The notes under the pieces are model-generated. The model was not told the DNA's origin. It was given only the letters and a program-made list of their open reading frames with translations, and ran no database searches. This document shows, piece after piece, positions 1-6,162 of a stretch of DNA of 10,185 nucleotides (positions within the stretch are counted from its first letter, which is position 1; each line of letters starts with the position of its first letter). The position numbers and the translations under genes were made by a program. The stretch is from Chloroflexota bacterium (GTDB lineage: Bacteria > Chloroflexota > Chloroflexia > Thermomicrobiales > UBA6265). Where the stretch lies: NCBI GenBank assembly GCA_023423795.1, contig JAFAEX010000310.1, positions 1 through 10,185 on the forward strand, written 5' to 3'.

Positions 1-29
1 CTCGTCGAGCGCCCGGCCCCGACGGATGC

Positions 30-50
30 CGCCATCCCTTCCGGATGGCG
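30..50 (-). terminator. Candidate hairpin downstream of the alcohol dehydrogenase
   Basis: An 8-bp perfect stem (cgccatcc at 30-37, ggatggcg at 43-50) with a 5-base loop lies about 55 bases past the stop codon of the leftward dehydrogenase gene. There is no T-run on the transcribed side, so intrinsic termination is only a possibility. The rest of bases 1-104 holds nothing I can identify. Confidence 0.3.
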
Positions 51-104
51 AGACCTGCGACGCGGGTGCGAAGCGCGGGCGGTTTGGCCACCCGACCCCT
101 GCTG

Positions 105-1205
105 CTAGAGCCGAATCACCGAACGCAGCGTCTCGCCCCGCTCCATGGCATGGAACGAGTCCTCGACGTCCTCCAGTCCGACGACGCGGGTGACGACGCG
201 GTCGAGGTCGAGTTTGCCCTGCTGGTACCAGGTGGCGAGCAGCGGGAAGTCGCGGGTTGGCAGGCAGTCGCCGTACCACGAGACGCGCAGCGCGCCGCCG
301 AGATCGAAGAATGTGCCGAGCGGCAGTTCGTTCAGCACGGCGTTCGGGCCGGCGACGCCGATGATCGTGCAGGTGCCGGCGAGGTCGCGGCAGAGGATGG
401 CCTGCAGCGTGATTTCCGGGCGGCCGACCGCCTCGAACGAGTAGTTGACGCCGAAACCGCCGGTGAGTTCCTTGATCGCCGCAACCGGATCGACCTCGCT
501 GGCGTTGACGGTGTGGGTCGCGCCGAACTCCCTGGCCCACTCCAGTTTCTTGGGGTCGATGTCCACCGCGATCACGGTGGTCGCCCCGGCGAGGCGGGAG
601 CCCATGATGACCGAGTCGCCGACGCCGCCGCAGCCGAAGACGGCGACCGAGGAGCCGGGTTCGACCTTGGCGGTGTAGAGCGCCGCGCCGACGCCGGTCA
701 TCACGCCGCAGCCGATCAGGCTCATCTGCTCCGGCGGCAGGGCGGGGTCGTAGGGAACGCACTGCTTGCTGTGGACGAGGGTGTGGGTGCAAAAGGTGCC
801 GATGCCGAGGACGGGGGTCAGCACCTCGCCGTCCATCGTTCGCATCCGCTTTTCGGCGTTCAGGCTGGCCGCGCACAGGTGCGGCTTGCCGACGAGGCAG
901 AAGCGGCACTGCCCGCAGGGCGCCCGCCAGGCGAGGATGACGTGGTCGCCGGGCGCCACGTTGGTGACGCCCTCGCCGACCTGCTCGACGACGCCCGCCC
1001 CTTCGTGCCCGAGCAGGAAGGGAAAGCCCGACGTGCCGAAGACGCCGTTCTTGGCCGACAGGTCGGTGTGGCAGACGCCGGAGGCGAGGATGCGGACGAG
1101 CGCCTCGCCCGGCCCCGGCGCGTCGATGGTGAATTCCTCGATCGTGGCCGGCTGGCCCGGCTCGCGCGCGATCGCCCCGCGCGCCGTCATCGGTGCTGTC
1201 GCCAT
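105..1205 (-). CDS. Zinc-dependent alcohol dehydrogenase, MscR-like (S-(hydroxymethyl)mycothiol dehydrogenase family)
   Basis: A 366-residue cytosolic medium-chain dehydrogenase, full length for the family. Catalytic zinc ligands are visible: Cys45 in GVCHTD, His67-Glu68 in GHEGAG and Cys166 in GCGVMTG. The structural zinc lobe is Cys97, Cys100, Cys103 and Cys111. The Rossmann motif GCGGVG is at 191-196, with Asp215 at the end of the next strand, which fits NAD(H). Several stretches (GHEGAG, LGCGVM-type, LEWAREFGATHT, SWYGDCLPxRDFP) match, from memory, actinobacterial MscR, which oxidises the formaldehyde-mycothiol adduct. In an organism without mycothiol it would more likely oxidise a primary or aryl alcohol, or another thiol adduct. 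The ATG at 1205 is preferred over Met6 because gaggg lies 6 bases upstream of it. It is monocistronic here. Zn-ADH assignment is near certain; the mycothiol substrate is not. Confidence 0.93.
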   Translation of the reverse strand: MATAPMTARGAIAREPGQPATIEEFTIDAPGPGEALVRILASGVCHTDLSAKNGVFGTSGFPFLLGHEGAGVVEQVGEGVTNVAPGDHVILAWRAPCGQCRFCLVGKPHLCAASLNAEKRMRTMDGEVLTPVLGIGTFCTHTLVHSKQCVPYDPALPPEQMSLIGCGVMTGVGAALYTAKVEPGSSVAVFGCGGVGDSVIMGSRLAGATTVIAVDIDPKKLEWAREFGATHTVNASEVDPVAAIKELTGGFGVNYSFEAVGRPEITLQAILCRDLAGTCTIIGVAGPNAVLNELPLGTFFDLGGALRVSWYGDCLPTRDFPLLATWYQQGKLDLDRVVTRVVGLEDVEDSFHAMERGETLRSVIRL

Positions 1206-1306
1206 CGACGTCCCTCACTTGCTCGAACCGGATAGTCGGCTGGCATGGTGCGCCGGGCCGGGCGGGTCGTCAAGGCGGCGAGGCGAGAAGGGACGCAGCC
1301 GGGAGC

Positions 1307-1339
1307 GACGAGATCCCTCGACAGGCTCGGGATAACGGG
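1307..1339 (+). repeat. Dispersed intergenic repeat, copy A
   Basis: It carries the core ccctcgacaggctcggg flanked by gagat and ataac. The same core recurs at 5968-6000 (inverted), 8221-8252 (inverted) and 8271-8306 (direct). All copies are between genes. Here the copy stands alone; only a weak aatcccgag fragment at 1406-1414 could be a decayed partner. The core itself is partly self-complementary (ccctcga against the tcggg side). It resembles short dispersed repeats seen in many bacterial genomes. Its function is unknown. Confidence 0.75.
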
Positions 1340-1610
1340 TTGGCGCCGCCGGCGGGACTTCGAGGCAGTCGCGCATTGCCAACGGGAAGTGAACCAAACA
1401 GCCGCAATCCCGAGCATGATACAGCCACATCGCAGCGGCGATTAACGAACGTTTCACACAAATCGACGTAGTGCGATCACGGCGGCTGGCTAAGGTGGTC
1501 TGCGCGGTGGTGCGCTGAGACCGGCGCGAGCGGACACATTGCGGCTCCGGGCAACGGCGCGATGGCCCGTCAACGTCGGCGACGGCCGCGAACCGGACGC
1601 CGCTGGAACC

Positions 1611-1660
1611 CGGTCGATCGATGGGGCGCTGCCGGCGGCCGAAACGGCATCGATCGGCCG
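1611..1660. repeat. 13-bp inverted repeat upstream of the Cys-rich gene
   Basis: The arms are cggtcgatcgatg (1611-1623) and catcgatcggccg (1648-1660), complementary at 12 of 13 positions with the remaining pair a G-T. The loop is 24 bases. It sits about 100 bases before the start codon at 1763, so it could be a 5'-leader hairpin or a two-half-site operator. Which of these, if either, cannot be told from sequence. Confidence 0.5.
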
Positions 1661-1680
1661 CGTTTCCGGCGTGAGCGGCG

Positions 1681-1702
1681 CGGGTACGACGCGTCGTGCC
1701 CG
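1681..1702. promoter_or_regulatory. 22-bp near-perfect palindrome, operator candidate
   Basis: The two half-sites, cgggtacgacg and cgtcgtgcccg, abut directly. Ten of eleven dyad pairs are perfect; the exception is t1685 opposite g1698. With no loop it looks more like a dimeric-repressor site than an RNA hairpin. It lies about 60 bases ahead of the start at 1763. GC-rich DNA makes chance palindromes commoner, which lowers confidence. Confidence 0.4.
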
Positions 1703-1762
1703 AAAACGTTGCGGTGCCGCCTCGACGCTTCGACACGGCGCGTTCGCGCCTGGAGTACATGA

Positions 1763-2797
1763 ATGGATTCGTCCCGATTCGATCGCCTGACGCGCGCCCT
1801 CGCGGGTGCTGCCTCCCGGCGCGGCGTGTTGACCGGCCTGCTCGCGGGAGCGCTGCTCCCCGTTGCGCCGGACATCGATGCCCGGGCGGAAGAACGACGG
1901 CGCAACGAACCGCCGCTCGCGAAGGACCGGGAGCGTGGGTCCGGTGAGCCGGGCGGCGACGGCCCCGAAACCGAACGGTGCGGCGCGAACGGCCAGCGCT
2001 GCGGCAAGGGATCGGGCAAGCGCGGCAAACCGTGCCGGACGTGCTGCTCCCGCTTTTCGGTCAGGGCGGGTCGAGGGCGGCGCTGCTCCTGCAAACCGGA
2101 GGGAACGGCTGCCGGCAACCCGGCCCAGTGCTGTTCCGGTCGCCGGAGCACCGGCGGCTACTGCGGAGCCTGCGATCCGGGCCTGACCGCGTGCCCGTCC
2201 GGCTGCATCGATCTCGACGACGACGACGCGAACTGCGGCCGCTGCGGCAATGCCTGCGGCGACGGGCGGCGCTGCGCCGAAGGCCGCTGCATCTGCGACG
2301 CGGAGAGTTGCCCGCAGGGCTGCTGCGACCAGTCCGCGCAATGCCAGCCGGGCACGGCGGACGGAGCCTGTGGCACGGGCGGAAGTGCCTGCATCGCCTG
2401 CGGCGGGACCACGCCGGTTTGCGAAGGCGGCACGTGTGCTTGCGCGCCGGACTGCGCGGGCAAGTGCGGCGGTGCGCCCGATGGCTGCGGGGGAACCTGC
2501 ACCGGTCCTTGCGGCCCGACCGAACTGTGCGCCGACGAGATATGCGTCACCGGGATCGGTACCTGCACCGCGGGCGCCAACATATGCCTCGGCCCGATCG
2601 GCAACTGCAACGACAACCCAGAGTGCTTCTGCATTCCGACGGGGGCCGGCGCCACCCGCTGCGCGCGGTACTACACGACCGGGCAGGGCTTCCTCCGGCC
2701 GTGCTCCGGCGACGCCGAATGCGACGATCTCGGGCCGGGCGCGTTCTGCCCGCAGCTGTTCGACAGTTGCGGCGGCGTCTGTTCGCTCCCCTGTTGA
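1763..2797 (+). CDS. Tat-exported cysteine-rich protein, 48 cysteines, function unknown
   Basis: A 344-residue secreted protein. The leader (1-42) has an N-region RFDRLTRALA, the twin-arginine segment SRRGVL at 18-23, a hydrophobic stretch at 22-36 and a likely signal peptidase site after ARA (40-42). The 302 mature residues hold 48 cysteines and none fall in the leader, which implies extensive disulfide bonding outside the cytoplasm. An Arg/Glu/Pro-rich linker (43-72) precedes the modules. The first opens with CGANGQRC (73-80). An acidic loop (150-155, mostly Asp) leads into CGRCGNAC. A pattern of C-x4-C-x-C recurs at 171-178 and 220-227. A CGGAPDGCGGTC block lies at 235-246. I do not recognise a named function; adhesion, envelope structure or a toxin-like role are all open. 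Start ATG 1763 has ggag at 1752-1755, 7 bases away. It converges with rbsD. Confidence 0.85.
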   Translation: MDSSRFDRLTRALAGAASRRGVLTGLLAGALLPVAPDIDARAEERRRNEPPLAKDRERGSGEPGGDGPETERCGANGQRCGKGSGKRGKPCRTCCSRFSVRAGRGRRCSCKPEGTAAGNPAQCCSGRRSTGGYCGACDPGLTACPSGCIDLDDDDANCGRCGNACGDGRRCAEGRCICDAESCPQGCCDQSAQCQPGTADGACGTGGSACIACGGTTPVCEGGTCACAPDCAGKCGGAPDGCGGTCTGPCGPTELCADEICVTGIGTCTAGANICLGPIGNCNDNPECFCIPTGAGATRCARYYTTGQGFLRPCSGDAECDDLGPGAFCPQLFDSCGGVCSLPC

Positions 2798-2816
2798 GCG
2801 GCGACAAGGGGCGCAC

Positions 2817-2841
2817 GGGGACCGGCGATCGGCCGGTCCCC
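2817..2841. terminator. Shared bidirectional terminator hairpin
   Basis: The 10-bp perfect arms ggggaccggc (2817-2826) and gccggtcccc (2832-2841) flank a 5-base loop. It sits exactly between two convergent stop codons (2797 on plus, 2849 on minus), in a gap of only 51 bases. There is no clear T-run on either side, common in very GC-rich genomes. Position and stem strength make termination in both directions the simplest reading. Confidence 0.7.
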
Positions 2842-2848
2842 TGCCTCG

Positions 2849-3244
2849 TTAGAAGACGACGCCCGCGCCGAGGATGACGTTCGCGTAGGGCGTGCATTCG
2901 CCGGTCCGCACGACGGCGCGGGCGGAGCGGGTGAGGGCCTTGAACTCCTCGTGGGGTAGCGATTCCTCGGAGGCGCCGGGGAAGAGGCCGCGCACGTCGT
3001 CCGGCAGCGCGGCGTCGCGGGCGAGCAACTCGTCGGCCAGCACGAAACGCTCGACCTGCAATTCGTTGGCGATTGCGGCCAGCACGTCGAGCATGGCGGG
3101 GATGCCGGCCGTCACCGCGAGGTCGATGCACTCCACGCCCGGCGGCACCGGCAGGCCGGCGTCGGCGACCACCAGCAGGTCGGTGTGGCCCATGCCGGCG
3201 ACGATCGCGGCGAGGCGGGCGTTGAGCAGGCCGGTCTTTTTCAT
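2849..3244 (-). CDS. rbsD: D-ribose pyranase RbsD
   Basis: A 131-residue cytosolic enzyme of the RbsD/FucU family. It interconverts the pyranose and furanose forms of D-ribose, supplying the furanose that ribokinase uses. It aligns by eye along its whole length with E. coli RbsD (139 residues). The opening MKKxGLLN is shared, as is GHTDLLVVADAGLPVP with His20 and Asp28. His98 matches the active-site His near residue 106 of the E. coli protein. The C-terminal GECTPYANVILGAGVVF carries Tyr120 and Asn122. The frame stays open upstream to 3565, but MKK at 3244 is the true start: it fits the family and has aaagga 8 bases upstream. Its ATG overlaps the TGA of the upstream ATPase by 4 bases (ATGA), implying translational coupling. 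No ribose transporter or ribokinase is in the window. Confidence 0.93.
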   Translation of the reverse strand: MKKTGLLNARLAAIVAGMGHTDLLVVADAGLPVPPGVECIDLAVTAGIPAMLDVLAAIANELQVERFVLADELLARDAALPDDVRGLFPGASEESLPHEEFKALTRSARAVVRTGECTPYANVILGAGVVF

Positions 3245-5841
3245 GCCGGGGTCCTTTCGGGAACGGGCGCGGATTTCGGCGCGGGCGCGGGAGCCGGCGC
3301 GGGCTGGGCGAGGGGTTCGGGTTCCTCGTCGCTGTAACCGAAGAAGCGGCCGAAGGAGTCGCGTTGCCAGACGCGGCGGAGCAGCAGCGTCCAGCCGATC
3401 ATGATGACGCCGATGATGATGTAGTCGTCGAAGTCGAGCAGGTGCAGGCCGAAGATGTCGCGGAGCGATTCGGTCGAGAGGATGATGAGGTAGAGCGGCG
3501 CCATCGCCAGCGCCAGCAGGGTCGGACGCCAGTCGTGGCAGCACTCCTTGACGACGGCGAACCACTTGACCGGCGGGGCCACGAACGGCACGAGGATCAG
3601 GCCGCCGAGGACCAGAACGTGGATGAGCGCTTCGCGCGGGGCGGCATCGGCGCGGCTCAGTTCGGCGGCGGCGATGACGCCGCCGTCATCCCCAACCTGG
3701 ATGGTCAGTTCCATCAGCACGAACATCAGCAGGTAGACGCCGAAGGCGAAGAGGGCCAGCAGGATCGACGCCGGCAGCACGAAGCGCAGCAGGGAGCGGC
3801 CGATGTTGCGCGGCGGCGGCCCGCCCTTCGCCCATAGGGCCAGCCCGAAGGTGGGGATGCCGACCGTCAGCATCGTCAGCAGCGTCAGGTGGGCCGGGGA
3901 GAACGGGAACCCGGCTTCCACCAGCAGCACCGCCATGATGACGAGCGCGACGGTGAACACGCGGGTCAGGAACAGTTCCAGCACGCCCTGCAAGCCGCGG
4001 CGGATGCGCTGGCCCTCGGCGAACGCCATCGGCAGCGCCGAGAACGAGTCGTTGAGCAGGACGATGTCGGCGGCGTTGCGGGTGGCCTGGCTGCCCGATT
4101 GCATGGCGATGCCGAGGTTGGCCTGCTTGAGCGACAGCACGTCGTTGACGCCGTCGCCGGTCATCGCCACGTAGTTGCCCTGCCGCTTGAGGGCATCGAC
4201 CAGGCGCTGCTTCTGTTCCGGCGTCACGCGGCCGAAGACGGTCGCCTCGCGGGCGGCGGCGGCGAAGGCTTCGTCGTCCATCGCGTCGAGTTGCTGACCG
4301 GAAACCAGCACGGCGTCCTCCGGCAGCCCGGCCTGCCGCGCGAGGGCCGCGACCGTTTCCGGGTTGTCTCCGGAAATGATCTTGAGGGCGATGCCGGCGT
4401 CGCGGAACCCCTGCAGCGTTTCGCGGGATTTGGGGCGGAGTTCGTCGGCGAAGGCGAGCCAGGCGACCGGCTCCATGGTGTCCGGCAGTTTCGGCTCGCC
4501 CGCCTCGTCGTGGAGGGAGCCGGCGTCCGGCGACGTCGCCCAGAGCAGGATGCGCCAGCCCTGCTCGGCCCAGCCCTCCGGCGCGATGAGGGCGTCGCCG
4601 CCGCGCACCTGCTTGCCGAGGAACTCCGGCGCGCCAAGGGCGAAGGTCCCGCGGAACGGGCCGTCGCCGGCCGACACCGCGGACCACTTGCGGGCCGAGG
4701 AGAACGGGATGTCGTCGAGCAGGGTCCGGGTCGTGCCGTCGCAGGCGTTGCCGATGGCCTCACTGGTCTTGGTGCCGCCGGGCGCGCTGCGGGAAAAGTC
4801 GCCGAGGTCGCGGCGCAGGTCGGCGTCGTCGGCGGCGGAGCCGATGGGGTGGATCTCGACCAGGCGGAGCGCGTTAGCGGTGAGCGTGCCGGTCTTGTCC
4901 ATGCAGAAGACCGACACGTTGGAGAGCGATTCGACGGCGTTGACCTGCTGGATCAGGGCGTCCTGCCGGGCCAGCCGGATGATGGCCATCGAGTAGGTGA
5001 CGACGATCATCAGGAAGAGGCCGGAGGGCACGATGCCGAGGACGACGGCGGCGGCCAGCACCGTTTCCTGGAAGGGGTAGCCGTGCAGGAGCGAGGCGAT
5101 GATGATCGCGACGAGGAAGAACCCGGCCACGACCAGCAACAGCCTGATGACGCGGTTGACGTCGCGCTGGAGCGGGGTCAGCGCGGCGCGGAAGGCGCGC
5201 GCCCCGGCGGCGATGCGCGAGGCGGCCGATTCGGCGCCGACCTTTTCGGCGACGTAGAGCCCGTTGCCGGAAACGCAGAAACTGCCGGAGGCCACGGGGT
5301 CGCCGGGGTGCTTCGCGACCGGGTCGGATTCGCCGGTCAGCAGCGATTCGTCGGCTTGCAGCGAGCCGTCCACCATCCGCCCATCGACGAAAACCTGATC
5401 GCCGGGGCCGATCGCGAGGATGTCGCCGACGACGATGGCTTCGGGGCCGACCTCGCGGCGCTCGCCGTCGCGCACGACGGTGGCGCGGGCGCGGTTCATG
5501 AGCGCGATCCGGTCGAGCCGGCGCTTGGCGATGACTTCCTGGATGACGCCGATGAGGCCGTTGATGACGGCGAGGCCGGAGGCCATGATCGCGTCGCGGA
5601 CCTGCCCCATGGAGATGAGGATCGCGCCGACGGCGAAGAGGCTGACATTGATGAAGGTGAACAGGTTGTCGCGGATGATGTCGGCGTAGGAACGGCCGGT
5701 GCGCGGGCCGGGGCCGTTGGCGAGGCCCTGCTTGCGGCGCGCGGCGGCCTCGGCCTCGGTGAGGCCGGAGAGCGGCGTGGCGACGACCGGATCGGCGGAC
5801 TGGTCGCCGGCGGGGATGCTGTCGAGGGTGGTTACGGACAT
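3241..5841 (-). CDS. P-type cation-transporting ATPase, CtpE-like
   Basis: An 866-residue inner-membrane pump that couples ATP hydrolysis to cation transport. Motifs in order: actuator loop TGES (169-172), phosphorylation site DKTGT (Asp315), nucleotide-domain KWSAV (385-389) and GAPE (403-406), SGDN (490-493) and hinge TGDGVND (561-567). About ten membrane helices are visible, near 60-76, 82-104, 230-252, 258-290, 618-642, 648-672, 686-712, 735-757, 771-792 and 804-824. No N-terminal metal-binding Cys motif and no CPC are present, so it is not a heavy-metal pump. Whole-length resemblance is to mycobacterial CtpE, linked to calcium uptake. The M4 motif reads PSGL (272-275) where CtpE and calcium pumps have PEGL, so ion choice is uncertain. 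A Pro/Ala-rich cytoplasmic tail occupies about 842-866. Start ATG 5841 has gagga nearby upstream. It is the first gene of an operon with rbsD. Confidence 0.93.
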   Translation of the reverse strand: MSVTTLDSIPAGDQSADPVVATPLSGLTEAEAAARRKQGLANGPGPRTGRSYADIIRDNLFTFINVSLFAVGAILISMGQVRDAIMASGLAVINGLIGVIQEVIAKRRLDRIALMNRARATVVRDGERREVGPEAIVVGDILAIGPGDQVFVDGRMVDGSLQADESLLTGESDPVAKHPGDPVASGSFCVSGNGLYVAEKVGAESAASRIAAGARAFRAALTPLQRDVNRVIRLLLVVAGFFLVAIIIASLLHGYPFQETVLAAAVVLGIVPSGLFLMIVVTYSMAIIRLARQDALIQQVNAVESLSNVSVFCMDKTGTLTANALRLVEIHPIGSAADDADLRRDLGDFSRSAPGGTKTSEAIGNACDGTTRTLLDDIPFSSARKWSAVSAGDGPFRGTFALGAPEFLGKQVRGGDALIAPEGWAEQGWRILLWATSPDAGSLHDEAGEPKLPDTMEPVAWLAFADELRPKSRETLQGFRDAGIALKIISGDNPETVAALARQAGLPEDAVLVSGQQLDAMDDEAFAAAAREATVFGRVTPEQKQRLVDALKRQGNYVAMTGDGVNDVLSLKQANLGIAMQSGSQATRNAADIVLLNDSFSALPMAFAEGQRIRRGLQGVLELFLTRVFTVALVIMAVLLVEAGFPFSPAHLTLLTMLTVGIPTFGLALWAKGGPPPRNIGRSLLRFVLPASILLALFAFGVYLLMFVLMELTIQVGDDGGVIAAAELSRADAAPREALIHVLVLGGLILVPFVAPPVKWFAVVKECCHDWRPTLLALAMAPLYLIILSTESLRDIFGLHLLDFDDYIIIGVIMIGWTLLLRRVWQRDSFGRFFGYSDEEPEPLAQPAPAPAPAPKSAPVPERTPA

Positions 5842-5966
5842 GGTCCATCCTCACGGCGGCTCGGGGTCGGGAGTGTGCGTCGTTCAATGGTAACGAACAT
5901 GGCGGTATCGCGACGCCGAACGTGGGCGTGATCCGCTGGCCGCCTTCGCCATCCCGCCTGCTTGCT

Positions 5967-6081
5967 CCGTCATCCCGGGCCTATCGAGGGATCTGGTGAC
6001 ACGTAGCGCGCGGCACGTGGCACCCAGCACCCAGCACCCAGCACCCGCGAACGCCCTTTCTGGACCGGCTTGGGATGACGG
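5967..6081. repeat. Dispersed repeat, copy B, as an imperfect inverted pair
   Basis: The left arm, 5967-6000, is a full copy of the dispersed repeat in the minus orientation (core gtcatcccgggcctatcgag). The right arm ends in ggcttgggatgacgg (6067-6081). Outer arms match at 13 of 15 positions (5967-5981 against 6067-6081). The inner part of the right arm is decayed. The arrangement mirrors the cleaner pair at 8221-8306, suggesting the complete unit is two copies head to head around a variable insert. Confidence 0.65.
6021..6046 (+). repeat. Tandem heptamer repeat (cacccag)
   Basis: Three perfect copies of cacccag (6021-6041) are followed by a partial copy, caccc (6042-6046). It lies inside the loop of the inverted repeat pair. 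It is a likely slippage site between strains. Nothing suggests that it is translated. Confidence 0.85.
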
Positions 6082-6162
6082 GGCGAGGGACGCCGGCCAC
6101 GCTGCGCCGGGTATCATCGCATTGCCGCATCGGGGCGGCCTTCGGGGCGGAAAGGAGTCGTG

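Larger units (their letters stand above)
1206..1762. other. 557-base divergent intergenic region, no gene
   Basis: This lies between the divergently transcribed dehydrogenase and the Cys-rich secreted protein, so it should hold both promoters. Open frames across it read as low-complexity Arg/Pro/Ala and show no family resemblance. Bases about 1380-1475 are clearly AT-richer than the surroundings. On the minus strand they contain TATCAT (1416-1421) with TTAATC (1440-1445) 18 bases away, a weak sigma-70-like promoter for the dehydrogenase. No convincing plus-strand promoter was found. The region also contains one dispersed repeat (1307-1339), an inverted repeat (1611-1660) and a palindrome (1681-1702), listed separately. 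Confidence 0.6.
5842..6162. other. 321-base divergent intergenic region with repeats, no gene
   Basis: This separates the leftward ATPase-rbsD operon from the rightward gene cluster. It contains an inverted pair of the dispersed repeat (5967-6081) enclosing a 7-base tandem repeat (6021-6046). A TATCAT at 6112-6117, about 46 bases before the start at 6163, could be a -10 element for the rightward genes, but no matching -35 hexamer is evident. Open frames through it are low-complexity and unconvincing. Confidence 0.6.

Noticed and set aside
45..1235. A 396-residue plus-strand open frame opposite the dehydrogenase
   Set aside because: It is a shadow frame. The minus strand encodes an intact zinc dehydrogenase with all ligands.
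1215..1760. A 181-residue minus-strand frame in the divergent gap
   Set aside because: It translates straight through the dispersed repeat and is Arg/Ser/Pro-rich with no family resemblance.
3245..3565. N-terminal extension of the rbsD frame by 107 residues
   Set aside because: The extension is a shadow of the ATPase C-terminus and is Arg/Pro-rich. RbsD homology begins exactly at MKK, which has its own ribosome site.
3889..5931. A 680-residue open frame antisense to the P-type ATPase
   Set aside because: It mirrors the codon structure of the ATPase in GC-rich DNA, has Gly/Arg/Asp/Val low-complexity content, and shows no domain. The ATPase frame has every family motif.
6021..6046. Short CRISPR-like array
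   Set aside because: The 7-base units are directly tandem with no spacers, so this is a simple repeat.
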